Shown: positions 17,883-27,559, counted from the first letter of the stretch. The stretch is 58,621 nt of DNA from an uncultured Alphaproteobacteria bacterium (GCA_944393205.1 CALXZI010000006.1:1-58621), one strand, 5' to 3'. Notes: generated by a model from the letters alone, not told the origin. Made by a program: numbers and translations.

Positions 17883-19547
17883 CTAGTAAACCGGACGCTG
17901 GTCAAGCAGACCGCACCAACGTTCAACTTCATCTAAATCAATATAACCTTTTAACATTCTTTCCAATGCTGCATCGCGCAACGGACGTCCATCCAATTCA
18001 CTGGTCCAATAGTCAATAGCGCGTTTCGTGTCGCCGCTGATCATAAGTTGTAAGAACATAGCGTCAGGCAAAATAATTTCCGGCACAGACATACGACCGC
18101 TAAAACCTTTGTAACCGCAATATTTGCATCCCTCGCCTCGGACAAAGGTGTTTTCAATACCAAAATCTCCCAATGCCGTTTTCAGACGTTCAAATGAAGG
18201 GTCGTTCATTCTTTCTTTAATGGATTTGCGACAATAAGGGCAGAGTTTGCGAAACAAACGTTGAGAAATAAGTCCTTTAATCAACTCTGGATCACCCAAC
18301 ATATAAGACTGTATCCCCATATCACGTAAACGGGTAATAATAGCCGGCGCCGAGTTCGCGTGCAAGGTTGACCACACGCCGTGACCGGACAAAGCGCCTT
18401 TGAATGTCAATTCAGCTGCGGAAAGTGAACGAATTTCACCAACCATCATCACGTCAGGGTCGGAACGTAAAGCTGCATTCAAAGCTTTGGTAAATTCAGC
18501 TTCTTTTTCTTCTTCAGTGTTGGCATTGGTCACCGGCATTTGTCTTGCGCCTGGAATTGGGTATTCCGGCGGATCTTCCACAGTAATCAGGTTGATTTCA
18601 TAGTTTTTTTCTTGCAAAAGCTTAATCATGTTTCTTTGCAAGGTTGTTGATTTTCCGGAGCCCGTCGGTCCGGCGACGATGTTTAATCCGACCGGAACCG
18701 CGCGTAGCCGATAAAACAAATTTTCTTCCCGTTCACCAAACCCCAAAGATCTTAAATCCGAGCTACCGTCAGGGTTATCGTCGGCATACAACAAGCGCAT
18801 AACCAGATATTGTGAACCGAAAGCAATCGGGTTAAATTGTAAACGGATAGCCAACACGTTATGCGGCAACATTAATTTGCCGTTTGAACCGCGCAAAGGC
18901 GTTGCACCTAACTTTTGTGCACCTTGAAATTCGTTTTGTGCGTAGTTTGAGTCAGAAATATCGGCAGAGGCAAATGCGGCGCGAACAAAAGCCTCGCCCC
19001 ATTCTTTATTGTATTCCATTTGCCGTTGCATCATACCGTTAACACGGAACATGATAATGGCTGAATCGGCCACAATAACATGAATATCAGACACTTTTTG
19101 TGCAGAAGCACGAGCAATGACGTTAATAAAGTCAATTTGCATCTGCATTTGGTCATGTGATTCGCTGTCAACATTAGCCACACCCGAACCGCGTTCGGCA
19201 AAAGCATAAATGGCCGTAATCTCATTTTGGCTGACATATTCCGGCGCTTTAATCGGGATTTTTCTTCTTTTGATGGTTTTTTCAAAGTTATAAACCGGAC
19301 CGTCAAAACGGTGGTCTTTTGAAACCAGATACGTACCGTCGGAAAACAACGCGACCAAACGGCGTGTTTCATCACTAATGGAAATATCGGAATCAGGCAA
19401 GGTCAGAAGTTTGTTACCATTGGCAAACAATTCTTCCAATATGTTTTTCTTTTTACCTTGTTCTGCTTCGCTTTCAGCCAAATAAGAGCTGGAAGAGTCT
19501 ACTTTCCCGCTCTTATCTTCATTGCTGTTTCCTGCTTGAGTAGCCAT
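17883..19547 (-). CDS. pilQ: PilQ/GspE-family pilus assembly ATPase
   Basis: Hexameric ATPase driving pilus extension, R64 PilQ type (this is the ATPase, not the Pseudomonas secretin also called PilQ). Walker A GPTGSGKSTT is near residue 295, followed by TVEDPPEYPIPGAR, Walker B DVMMVGEIR and GHGVWSTLHANS. A zinc site is formed by CPYC and CKYCGYKG in the C-terminal region, as in GspE. The N-terminal 80 residues are polar and variable. ATG at 19547 is chosen. An in-frame GTG lies at 19559, with GGGGTG between the two. Confidence 0.9.
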   Translation of the reverse strand: MATQAGNSNEDKSGKVDSSSSYLAESEAEQGKKKNILEELFANGNKLLTLPDSDISISDETRRLVALFSDGTYLVSKDHRFDGPVYNFEKTIKRRKIPIKAPEYVSQNEITAIYAFAERGSGVANVDSESHDQMQMQIDFINVIARASAQKVSDIHVIVADSAIIMFRVNGMMQRQMEYNKEWGEAFVRAAFASADISDSNYAQNEFQGAQKLGATPLRGSNGKLMLPHNVLAIRLQFNPIAFGSQYLVMRLLYADDNPDGSSDLRSLGFGEREENLFYRLRAVPVGLNIVAGPTGSGKSTTLQRNMIKLLQEKNYEINLITVEDPPEYPIPGARQMPVTNANTEEEKEAEFTKALNAALRSDPDVMMVGEIRSLSAAELTFKGALSGHGVWSTLHANSAPAIITRLRDMGIQSYMLGDPELIKGLISQRLFRKLCPYCRKSIKERMNDPSFERLKTALGDFGIENTFVRGEGCKYCGYKGFSGRMSVPEIILPDAMFLQLMISGDTKRAIDYWTSELDGRPLRDAALERMLKGYIDLDEVERWCGLLDQRPVY

Positions 19548-19564
19548 TTTAAGTGACACCCCGC

Positions 19565-21097
19565 TTATTTCACAAACATACCCGTTCCTAGTGAAGGAAT
19601 ACCTTTTTCAGCGGCAACCGCACCGGTATTCTTTTTAGCCGGTTGTGCCACAATCGGTTTTCTGGGGGCTTTAGCATCAGTCGTCGCCGTCCCCTCCATA
19701 TTTTCCGGTTCCATAGTCATAGCGCTACCGCTGGTATAGAGATAATCTTTCAAACCATTGCGGTCAAATTGAATGTAATTTGGCGTAATGGCCTCAATAG
19801 AGTGACCGGTTTGCAAAATTGTTCCTTTGCGAGCCAAGAAAGATTCGCCGTCTTTATTAATCAATTTTGCCACCAATTTGTCGCCTTTTCCCGTAATATC
19901 CATAATAGCGTATTCCTTGGAGATATTAAGCGGAACGATTTTGGCATCAATGGAGGTCGTTACGGCCTGATTTTTATTACCGCCTTGGCCGTCTTCAGAG
20001 CCAAACGGATTTTGTTGCCGGTTCTTTGCCGCCAAAGCTTCAGCTTCAATACGTTTTTTAAGCTGAATGTTTTGTGCGGTCAAACTTGCCAAAGTGCGGT
20101 CATGGTTGCTTTTAGCGCTGTTTGCGTTTTGCACGGCTTTGTTTGACATCGTGTTTAAGGCATCAAGTTTTTGCTTAAAATTATCAACCAAAGACTTTCT
20201 GTCAGCCTCAACCTGCTGCATCTGTTTATACACCGCGGCGTTGTCAGCAATCCATTTCTGGTTTTGTTCCAACATACGGTTCATATACGCGGTCAAAACC
20301 TTTCTTTGTCTTAATTTTTCCAGCTCAATTTCTTTTTCTTTTAACAGTTGTTGCTCTTTTAAAACTTTAGCTTCCTGTTCTTTTTTCCATTCAAACTCTT
20401 TACGTTTCTTTTCTTCTTCGGCAGCGGCCTTTTCTTCCAAGGCTCTTGTTCTTTGTGCCTTTATCGCCTCAATCTCATTACGGATTTTCTCGCGCCGCAG
20501 TTCCAAAGTCAACAATGTTGTTTGTTTTTCAATATCGGACATTTGGCTGAATAAATTGTTATCTATTTTCGCCAAAACATCATCACCGTATTCTTCTTTG
20601 CTTTGCGGTTTGGGAGGTTCCGGTGCAGCGATGGGGCTTCCGTTTTTAAGCGCCGGCGTTGCAGCTTTGGCCGGAGCTGTGGGTAAAACCGGCGTATCGC
20701 CTTCTACGCCCAGCGAAAAATCCATATCCTGATTAAAATCATTTACAGTTGGTGCTGGCGGTTGAGTTAAATCAGCCGTGGCAGGTTTGGCCGGTGCTGT
20801 TTCCGGTGCAGCCGGTGCGGCGTTTTCAGCTTTCGGCGCCGGAGAAATCAATCCGGCATTGTCCAACGGAATAACGTCATCATTTGGCAATGAATCGGGT
20901 AAAGCCGTATCCATTTCCATAGAATCGCCTGCCGGTGGAACGACAGCCTCACTGGCATTATTTTCCGGCGCGATTGCCGCGTCATCTTCCACCAAAGAGA
21001 CGACCCCTTGAGCCGCACAAGGCTTGGCAACATTTAAAGTAATAAATGAAACCAAAGCCGCTGTGAGTAAATTTTTATATAAAAGCTTATAATACAT
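19565..21097 (-). CDS. pilP: PilP-like periplasmic pilus protein with long coiled coil
   Basis: The 510-aa protein has a signal peptide (cleavage near AKPCAAQG, about 27-30) and an acidic Ala/Pro-rich linker (30-170). A strongly charged coiled coil follows (about 180-350, with REKIRNEIEAIKAQRTRALE). The C-terminal beta-rich domain (about 385-470, IVPLNISKEYAIMDITGKGD to YIQFDRNGLKDYL) fits the short R64 PilP family and occupies its place in the gene order. R64 PilP is only about 150 aa, so the linker and coil are large additions, perhaps bridging the periplasm. Strong AAGGAG site. The first 11 bases overlap pilO. Confidence 0.72.
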   Translation of the reverse strand: MYYKLLYKNLLTAALVSFITLNVAKPCAAQGVVSLVEDDAAIAPENNASEAVVPPAGDSMEMDTALPDSLPNDDVIPLDNAGLISPAPKAENAAPAAPETAPAKPATADLTQPPAPTVNDFNQDMDFSLGVEGDTPVLPTAPAKAATPALKNGSPIAAPEPPKPQSKEEYGDDVLAKIDNNLFSQMSDIEKQTTLLTLELRREKIRNEIEAIKAQRTRALEEKAAAEEEKKRKEFEWKKEQEAKVLKEQQLLKEKEIELEKLRQRKVLTAYMNRMLEQNQKWIADNAAVYKQMQQVEADRKSLVDNFKQKLDALNTMSNKAVQNANSAKSNHDRTLASLTAQNIQLKKRIEAEALAAKNRQQNPFGSEDGQGGNKNQAVTTSIDAKIVPLNISKEYAIMDITGKGDKLVAKLINKDGESFLARKGTILQTGHSIEAITPNYIQFDRNGLKDYLYTSGSAMTMEPENMEGTATTDAKAPRKPIVAQPAKKNTGAVAAEKGIPSLGTGMFVK

Positions 21098-22376
21098 ATA
21101 TCGCTCCTTCGTAATACCAGTTATGGCTGTTTATATCATATTTAATAGTATTAATCTTAAGTCCTGAAAAATTCATTAACAAATCTTTCCATTGCATCGG
21201 ATCGTGGTTGGAAGTAAAATTAAATTTTACGGAATGATAAACATTCTTTTGTGGCGAAGTCCATGTTTCCGTACTTGTATTAATGGACATTTGCAAAGCC
21301 TGAAACAAGTCGTTAATCATATTTACCAAATCCACGCCATTTTTCTCTGGCGGCGAATTAAGATTTTCCACGCCGGTAATAGGCACGGAAACGACCACGC
21401 TGTCGCCTCTTGCCGAAATGGAACGACTGGAAAAAGTAACGCCGGAATTATCAAGGGCGTGATCCATCCATGAAAGTCGGCCGACTTCACGTTTCCATGA
21501 AGTTACAAGACCGGTCGGGGTACATGTTATACCCTCAATTTTCCATCCCGGAACCACAATACTGACAACATCTTGCGTTGCCTGAAAACACTTGTCTAAA
21601 ATCGCCTGCGGATCCGGAATACTCTCCCAAGGCTTTGGTTCGGGAGGCGGCGGGGCTTTTTCAATTGTTTTGACCGGAACCGGTGCGATAATAGGTTTTT
21701 TCGGAGGTGCTAAAAAGACAGAGTTGATTAATGTGGAAACCAACCAAATAGCAGCCACGCCGACGGCAGCAACCACAGCAAACAGCTTTGGTCCGCGTAA
21801 TGCCCGAATTTTTTGCAGATAAGCGGTTGCTCCCTTATCCAGCATACCTTCCAAGGACATTTCTTCGGTTTCGTCAATTCCCCACTCGGCCGGTGCGATT
21901 TTGCGTCCCCAATCCGGCACCGCGAGCATAGACATAAATTGTTCTTTAGCATCTTCTTCGTTTAAGAAAAGCATATCACCATCGGAGAGGATGATATCGT
22001 TTCTGGCGCAGACATACCACCAACCGTTATTTACCTTGAAAACAGCCAAGAACGATGAACGGTCGGACAATGCCGTGGCAACCGTAACTGCCGCCGCCGG
22101 CATTTTCTTTTTATATCCTTGATAAGAAACGCAAAGACCAAATTGCGGTGATTTGCCCGGCTTTAAGCAGAACAAATCCGCGCCTTCCAAAACATTTTCG
22201 GAAGCTTCTATGATTTCCGTAAAAGGATCTTCCCGATTTTGCAACGGCTGCCAGAAGAGGCTGGCGGCGTAAGGAACACCGCCAATGTCAAAGGTAGTAC
22301 CCCACGCTTTGGCCTCATCTCTTTCCGGCGTTGCTTCACCGGAATAGTTTTCATCTAAATTAGCATCTTCCAGCAC
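21087..22376 (-). CDS. pilO: PilO-family pilin accessory protein
   Basis: Bitopic inner-membrane protein of 429 aa, R64 PilO type (PAP_PilO family). A cytoplasmic N-terminal domain (about 15-165) includes GVPYAASLFWQPL and SDRSSFLAVFKVNNGWW. A single membrane helix lies at about 195-215 (LFAVVAAVGVAAIWLVSTL). It is followed by a Pro-rich linker and a periplasmic domain. It belongs to the alignment complex linking the ATPase and platform to the secretin. It lies between pilN and pilP and is followed with an 11-bp overlap. Confidence 0.82.
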   Translation of the reverse strand: MLEDANLDENYSGEATPERDEAKAWGTTFDIGGVPYAASLFWQPLQNREDPFTEIIEASENVLEGADLFCLKPGKSPQFGLCVSYQGYKKKMPAAAVTVATALSDRSSFLAVFKVNNGWWYVCARNDIILSDGDMLFLNEEDAKEQFMSMLAVPDWGRKIAPAEWGIDETEEMSLEGMLDKGATAYLQKIRALRGPKLFAVVAAVGVAAIWLVSTLINSVFLAPPKKPIIAPVPVKTIEKAPPPPEPKPWESIPDPQAILDKCFQATQDVVSIVVPGWKIEGITCTPTGLVTSWKREVGRLSWMDHALDNSGVTFSSRSISARGDSVVVSVPITGVENLNSPPEKNGVDLVNMINDLFQALQMSINTSTETWTSPQKNVYHSVKFNFTSNHDPMQWKDLLMNFSGLKINTIKYDINSHNWYYEGAIYVL

Positions 22377-22391
22377 GTTTTTTCCTTTCCG

Positions 22392-24044
22392 TTAGTAACT
22401 CATCCTTGATTCCGGAGACAGCGGTGTTTCCAATACGACCGGCGTCAACATAATAACCAAAATACTTCTGGTTTTTTCAGCCGTCGCCGTGCCGCCCAAC
22501 AAAGAATTTTCCGCTGAACCGACGCCGGTTTTGTTAGCGGTGTTTTCAACACGTTCATAACCGCTCAAAATCAGTGTTTCGCCGGATTTTAACGCAACTT
22601 CTTGCGTAAATCCGCGAGTTTCAATAATCGGGTTTTGGATATACTGACCGCTGATTTCTTCCGAACCTTCACCGCTACCGGAACCACCTAAATCAACTCT
22701 TTCCAATTCAATCAAATCAGACAAAGTCAGGTTGAACATCAGCATTAAGCGGCCATGTTCCAAAATTCGCGGCAACACATCAAGCGTAAAACCGGTTTCA
22801 ATTTCTTCGGTTTCTGTTGACAAATCATAATAGCTGCCGTCGCTGCCTGAGTTTGTTTTCGTGATTTCGGAAATATAATTCTGCGTCCGAACCACTTGAA
22901 TAGGCGCAGGCTTGTTGTTCAGGGTCGTTACCGTACCGCTGGTAACCAACGAGGTTGTACCTTGTTCAGACAAAGCTTGAATAGCGCCTTGCAGCGTCCA
23001 GCTACCGGAAACAATCGCCATTGACAAGTTTTCGGTAATTTCAGCACCCAAACCGCTACCTGGGCTGGCAAATCCCAAGTCAGTAATGTGGCTACCGCTG
23101 ATACCGCCGCCGGCTCTGGTGCCGTTAAACACGGCGCCCAAGTTCAAGCCGTATTGATCGCTGTCTGAAATCGTAACTTGCAACACTTTAACGCTGATAG
23201 CTACTTGCCGTGACAAACGTGCGTTTTGTTCGTTTATAAATTTTGCCACTTTGCGGATATCCGTCGGTGTGCCGGTTAAAGTGATTGTGCCGTTAGATTG
23301 ATCCATGGTCAACTGCGCCCCTTGGCTAATCATGGAACTGATGGAGGCTTCAACATTGGTCCACAAATCAATATTGGCGGTGTTCGTCAAAGAAACCGAT
23401 GAAGAACCGGCACTGCCTTCGGTGGATGAACCGCCGACGTTAACCGATAAAGTCGGTTTTGTCGGAAGTGTGTACAATACAAATGTTTTGGTAATATACT
23501 TATAAAAGTAAATTTGTTTGTTTTCATATTTCCACCAAATGCCAAAACGATTGGAAACCTCATCCAACAATCCGCTCAACGGCCCTTTGTAAGAAACAAG
23601 CATTTTAGTACTGTCGGTCCATTGTGCGCCGATGGTTTCCAAACTCGGAGCATTGCCATCGGCAACGCTTTTGGAGCTTTCTTCCAATTCCTGATCATAG
23701 CGAACGGATAACGATGTGATTTTGTTAATCATATCGCCGATTTCATACAAAGTAATCGGCCGGTTGCTGATTAACGTAATGCCGTCTGCCGTTTCCAGAT
23801 AACTTGGTACCGGATCGCCTTCATATTCAATTTCGCTGGTGTCGCCAAGCCAAATATCGTCTTTAACGCGGATGACATCATTGGATATTGGCGTAGTCGG
23901 CATTTTTGCCTCTTCTTTGAGGGCAACTGTGTTCTCAATCTCACGCTCCAACGTTGCATCCAAATCGGTTGAAACGGAACAGGCTGCCATCAGCCCGGCC
24001 ACGGCCGTTCCGATAGCCAAATTGATAAATTTATTCATACGCAT
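22392..24044 (-). CDS. pilN: PilN-family outer-membrane secretin lipoprotein
   Basis: Forms the outer-membrane channel of the pilus, R64 PilN (type IVb secretin) group. The lipobox GLMAAC gives a lipidated Cys at about residue 22. N-terminal beta domains follow (ITLISNRPITLYEIGDMI; LSVRYDQ), then a Ser/Thr/Gly-rich stretch and the secretin domain over the C-terminal half. Family landmarks are QVAISVKVLQVTISDSDQYG, TSLVTSGTVTTLNNKPAPIQ and VALKSGETLILSGYERVE. The start at 24044 is chosen because GGAGG lies 6 bp upstream. It overlaps the end of the PilL-like gene. Confidence 0.88.
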   Translation of the reverse strand: MRMNKFINLAIGTAVAGLMAACSVSTDLDATLEREIENTVALKEEAKMPTTPISNDVIRVKDDIWLGDTSEIEYEGDPVPSYLETADGITLISNRPITLYEIGDMINKITSLSVRYDQELEESSKSVADGNAPSLETIGAQWTDSTKMLVSYKGPLSGLLDEVSNRFGIWWKYENKQIYFYKYITKTFVLYTLPTKPTLSVNVGGSSTEGSAGSSSVSLTNTANIDLWTNVEASISSMISQGAQLTMDQSNGTITLTGTPTDIRKVAKFINEQNARLSRQVAISVKVLQVTISDSDQYGLNLGAVFNGTRAGGGISGSHITDLGFASPGSGLGAEITENLSMAIVSGSWTLQGAIQALSEQGTTSLVTSGTVTTLNNKPAPIQVVRTQNYISEITKTNSGSDGSYYDLSTETEEIETGFTLDVLPRILEHGRLMLMFNLTLSDLIELERVDLGGSGSGEGSEEISGQYIQNPIIETRGFTQEVALKSGETLILSGYERVENTANKTGVGSAENSLLGGTATAEKTRSILVIMLTPVVLETPLSPESRMSY

Positions 24045-24789
24045 TCTCATCCTCCATTGTTTCAACCACTAAAACACGGTTTCCTTTATAAAACGTTGCA
24101 ATCGGTGCCGGACGCGCTCTGGCAAAAGCTCTGATTAAAGCGGAGCTGACGTCGGCAAAGCGTCCTCTGAACATGGCGCCGGCGCTTAACACATAATTGC
24201 GATTGGTGTTCCAAACCAGACGCCAGCCTGATTTTTCGCTCCAATCCGTCAATAATGCTTTTAAGTTCTGCCCCTCTTCGGCCAACCAATCTTGAACCGG
24301 ATCTTCAATATCTTCCATATCTTCAGTATCTTCTATATCGCCGCTTTCTACGATTTCTTCGGTATCAAGAGTGTTTTCGGTCGCGTTATCGGCATTGTTA
24401 ATGTTATCGCCGTTTTCAACTGACGGACTGATTTGTTCTTCATATTCAATGACCTCATCTTCAATGGATGGGGGAATGGAGGCCGAAAGGTTGTTTCCGG
24501 CCGCAGCTTGTGAAATCATTGAATCGCGGGGTGTTCTTTCCCCGTATTCTCTAAAATCTGCCGCCGTACCTGTATAATTAACAAACGGATCACTCGGACA
24601 TAATTCCGGATCGTTTGTCGTCTGGCAGATATAATCATCCGGCGGTAACACAACATCTTCTGCCGCAATAACCTGAACCGGACAATTAGGTCCCGTGCAT
24701 GGCGCCGTATAAGTGGGATTGTGGCGCACACAGCCTGCCGCGCCCAAAAGGCACATTAGGCAGGCGGGTAAAAATAGTTTTTTGTTCAT
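24031..24789 (-). CDS. pilL: PilL-like lipoprotein with TcpQ-type C-terminal domain
   Basis: The 252-aa protein has a lipoprotein signal (LLGAAGC, Cys20), a Cys-containing segment (TGPNCPVQ, ICQTTNDPELC) and a very acidic middle (EIVESGDIEDTEDMEDIED). Its C-terminal domain (about 165-245) has WLAEEGQNLKALLTDWSEKS, GWRLVW and the ALIRAFA...VLVVE pattern of TcpQ/PilL C-terminal domains. Such proteins help localise the secretin, which fits its place just before pilN. R64 PilL is longer. Only the C-terminal domain is shared. Confidence 0.72.
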   Translation of the reverse strand: MNKKLFLPACLMCLLGAAGCVRHNPTYTAPCTGPNCPVQVIAAEDVVLPPDDYICQTTNDPELCPSDPFVNYTGTAADFREYGERTPRDSMISQAAAGNNLSASIPPSIEDEVIEYEEQISPSVENGDNINNADNATENTLDTEEIVESGDIEDTEDMEDIEDPVQDWLAEEGQNLKALLTDWSEKSGWRLVWNTNRNYVLSAGAMFRGRFADVSSALIRAFARARPAPIATFYKGNRVLVVETMEDENAYE

Positions 24790-24873
24790 ATTGAATTCCC
24801 CTTTGTCAAACTTCATAATTTTTTCCAATCATACAAGCTGCAATTTAAATAATCAAGCATCACAAAACACTTA

Positions 24874-26670
24874 TTACCATGGCTGATAATATGAGTTGTT
24901 GCTGTTTTTATTCACCACAACCTCTTCATTATTGTTAAAACGAATATTCCTAATAATAAATGAATTTGGCTCGCGCGACGTAAAAACAATGTTGATTTTT
25001 CTGAAATCAACGCCGCGGTTGGCTAAAATCGTGCTCAATAAATTAAGGCGCTTTTTTTGCAAAGCAAAGGAACTTGTGCCGTCAATTCTGATTTCAATAT
25101 ACATATCATCGTTATCGCGGGCATTGTCGGCAAAAGCGTGTATCCAGCGTAATGTGTGTCCGGAAATTTCCGCGCGGTTAGGTTGGAAAGAAAGCCGTAA
25201 TTCAGCCGGTAAAATCTGCCCTGCGGAGATGTTGTCATCATTGCCGGATACAAAGCCGAAAAAGTCCAGACCTGATTTTTTGTCGGCAGTTTTATTAGGC
25301 GTTTTTGTATCATTTCCGGATGATTTGCTTTTATCATCGGAGAACCATGAAGCAATGCTCTTAAACAAACCGCTTTGTTTTTCATTTTCATTCAAGCTGC
25401 TGTTTGCGGCGGTTTGAGCGGCTTTTTGTTCGGCTTTTTGTTCTTCTTTGTCGGGTTTCTCTTCCGGCGATGCCGTCAATTGCGGTGTCAAATCCGTGTC
25501 ATTTAAAATATCTTCCGGAATGGGAATAAGCAGATTTTGAATCATCTGATAAGCCACTTTTGTTTCTTTCCCGTCAACGGCTTTTTCTTCCGGTTTTAAG
25601 GCCGCAGAAACTTTCTCTTCATCTTCTTTGACGGCTTTGGATATTAATTTTTCTTCGGCTTCTTTAACTTCTTCTTTTTTTCCTTCCTCGGCAAAATATT
25701 CCACCACAGCTTGATTTTTTGCAAATCTGTTGCCTTTTGCTACCACCCATGGGCTGTCGTAATTATCTTTTTCGGACATTTGTGACCATTCGTTTTGCTT
25801 CAAGTCGGCTTCAGCTAAAGTTTTTTCTTCCGTAAAATCTTCTTCTTCAATCGTGCTGACCAGATTGTTCGGTTCCAGCATGGCAATTTGTGCCGCGTCG
25901 GCATTTTCAACAACATTAATGCTGTTGTGAAGCGTTTCGTCGCTTTCAGTAAGCGGAATATCATTTTCCTCGGCATTTAATTTGACGAGAGTTTGTCCTG
26001 TCGGCACCGCATTGTTTACGGCAACCAAAATCTTTTCTTCTGCCGGCTGATTGTTATCTTCCGGTGCGTACAAAATTGTTTGGCTTTCTTCCGGTTCTGA
26101 AGCTTCTGAATTAAAAGTATCGCTGATATCGGTATAAACAATGCCGCTTTCTTCATAATCATTCGTTGTTTTAGCTACAGTGATAATATTTTCTTTTTCC
26201 AAAACAATTTCTTCTGATGCGGCCAAATCGGTATTAACAGCGCCGGAAAGCTCCGTCGGTTTTTCAAAACTTTTTTCAGACACTGTTTCAGATTGAGCCG
26301 TAACAACGCCGGCGTTTTCCGAAACCATAACCGGTAAATCAGCGGCAACGATAATGTTTTGTGCCGCATCGGGCGGCGGTGGTGGTAAGTTGCCGATAGC
26401 AAATTCCGCTACTTCGTCTTTGGTGCGAACATCGTTTAAAAGCGGTGTGGTCAGTTTGTCAATTTCACTAACGTCAATCGCTTTGTCCACTGTGGCTTTA
26501 TCATTGTCCGCCGGTACTGAAAACAAAGAAATGCTTTGTGCTTTAAGCGTGGGTTTTGCCGGTATTGCGGCATTTTCCGGTGTATGCATAAACACTTTGT
26601 TGACACCGATAACGGCCAACAAAGAAAATAAAAAGCTGTAAATAAAATTTTTTATGCTTTGTTTATGCAT
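24874..26670 (-). CDS. Membrane-anchored protein with acidic linker and OmpA-like C-terminus
   Basis: First gene of the pil operon, 598 aa. A basic N-terminus and one membrane helix (about 9-27) are followed by about 440 residues of acidic, Glu/Ala-rich, probably disordered sequence with charged helical stretches near 310-350. The C-terminal 120 residues (from AGQILPAELRLSFQPNRAEI) resemble an OmpA-like peptidoglycan-binding fold: a beta strand, LRWIHAFADNARDN, EIRIDGTSSFALQKKRLNLL and LANRGVDFRKINIVFTSREP. A tether between inner membrane and cell wall is inferred. It has no counterpart in the R64 set that I recognise. Confidence 0.6.
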   Translation of the reverse strand: MHKQSIKNFIYSFLFSLLAVIGVNKVFMHTPENAAIPAKPTLKAQSISLFSVPADNDKATVDKAIDVSEIDKLTTPLLNDVRTKDEVAEFAIGNLPPPPPDAAQNIIVAADLPVMVSENAGVVTAQSETVSEKSFEKPTELSGAVNTDLAASEEIVLEKENIITVAKTTNDYEESGIVYTDISDTFNSEASEPEESQTILYAPEDNNQPAEEKILVAVNNAVPTGQTLVKLNAEENDIPLTESDETLHNSINVVENADAAQIAMLEPNNLVSTIEEEDFTEEKTLAEADLKQNEWSQMSEKDNYDSPWVVAKGNRFAKNQAVVEYFAEEGKKEEVKEAEEKLISKAVKEDEEKVSAALKPEEKAVDGKETKVAYQMIQNLLIPIPEDILNDTDLTPQLTASPEEKPDKEEQKAEQKAAQTAANSSLNENEKQSGLFKSIASWFSDDKSKSSGNDTKTPNKTADKKSGLDFFGFVSGNDDNISAGQILPAELRLSFQPNRAEISGHTLRWIHAFADNARDNDDMYIEIRIDGTSSFALQKKRLNLLSTILANRGVDFRKINIVFTSREPNSFIIRNIRFNNNEEVVVNKNSNNSYYQPW

Positions 26671-27115
26671 TTTTTAAAAGATACTCCGTTGCCAAAAAAC
26701 ACGCAAAAACAATCAATTGTTGCTGTTTTGCGATTTTTTGTCTGTTTTTATTGCTTAAACGATACAACTAATAATATTAAAATAGGGTTAATAGAAAGGG
26801 TTAGCCGATATAAATATAAAGCCGTTTTTTTAAGGAGAATGGCTGAATATTGTTTGTTTGTAAAGACTGTTTAAAATGTCATTTTATGGGACATAGTTTT
26901 AATGCCATGAATAAACAATTTTATAATAAAGCCTCGCGACAAAGCTCTTAAATTCTACAATAAAAATACAACGCAAAACGTTAGAAGTTTTTTTACCTTT
27001 TCGCGTTATAAAATAACCGATTGAATGCCCGAGCTGAATATGAATTTTTTGTTACACGGCGCAATTATTATTAAAAAACAATGAACTAGCATTTTTTTGA
27101 ACGCCTAAAAAAAAC
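26671..27115. other. AT-rich divergent intergenic region
   Basis: It separates the leftward pil operon from the rightward VirB operon and must hold the start signals of the former. It contains many A and T tracts and no convincing gene. A ten-codon frame at 26839 follows AAGGAG at a spacing too short for normal initiation. Bent or regulator-binding DNA is plausible. Confidence 0.4.
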
Positions 27116-27144
27116 TGGCAAAATCTTTTCAAATCTGGTATTCT
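27116..27144 (+). promoter_or_regulatory. Candidate extended -10 promoter of the VirB operon
   Basis: TGGTATTCT forms an extended -10 (TG at 27136-27137, hexamer 27139-27144), with a weak -35 TGGCAA 17 bp upstream. The expected leader is about 38 nt before the first pilin ATG. Confidence 0.5.
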
Positions 27145-27188
27145 AAAATTGTATAAGAAGTTTTGTATTAATATTTGGGAGAAAAGCA

Positions 27189-27542
27189 ATGAAGTTTCTT
27201 AAGAATAATGCCTTTACCCTGTTTGCTTTGGCTCTGGTGTTTGCCATGGCGTTTATCGGTGATGCAAGCGCTGATTCCGTTATGACAACGGCTAGAACAA
27301 AAGCCTTAAACGTCTTCAAGGCCGTTAAAACCATCGTTTTCGTCGTCGGCGGTTTCGGTTTGGTGGCGTTGGCTTTCCAAGCGATTTTCGGTAAGGTTAA
27401 ATGGCCGTGGTTTGCTGGTCTTGCTTTAGGTCTGGCAATTTTGGCCGCTGCCGGTGCTATTGTTGAATACGCTACAGGTACGGATGAGCTGTCTGCGGAT
27501 AGTGACTTCGGTGATAGCTTTGGTAGCAGCACGGGTGGTTAA
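27189..27542 (+). CDS. virB2: VirB2/TrbC-like pilin 1
   Basis: The 117-aa precursor has a signal peptide (cleavage after FIGDASA, about residue 28), a polar segment and two membrane helices around VVGGFGLVALAFQAIFGKV and WFAGLALGLAILAAAGAIVE. They are split by the short basic turn GKVKWPW, which is typical of VirB2/TrbC pilins. A short acidic, Gly/Ser-rich tail follows. It is the first gene of the operon, has a good GGGAG site and is followed by a strong hairpin, so it is the likely major pilin. Confidence 0.75.
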   Translation: MKFLKNNAFTLFALALVFAMAFIGDASADSVMTTARTKALNVFKAVKTIVFVVGGFGLVALAFQAIFGKVKWPWFAGLALGLAILAAAGAIVEYATGTDELSADSDFGDSFGSSTGG

Positions 27543-27559
27543 TCCGCAAAAAATAACGA

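Noticed and set aside
26839..26874. Short leader-peptide-like frame after AAGGAG
   Set aside because: Only one base separates the ribosome site from the ATG, and there is no run of regulatory codons or adjacent attenuator.
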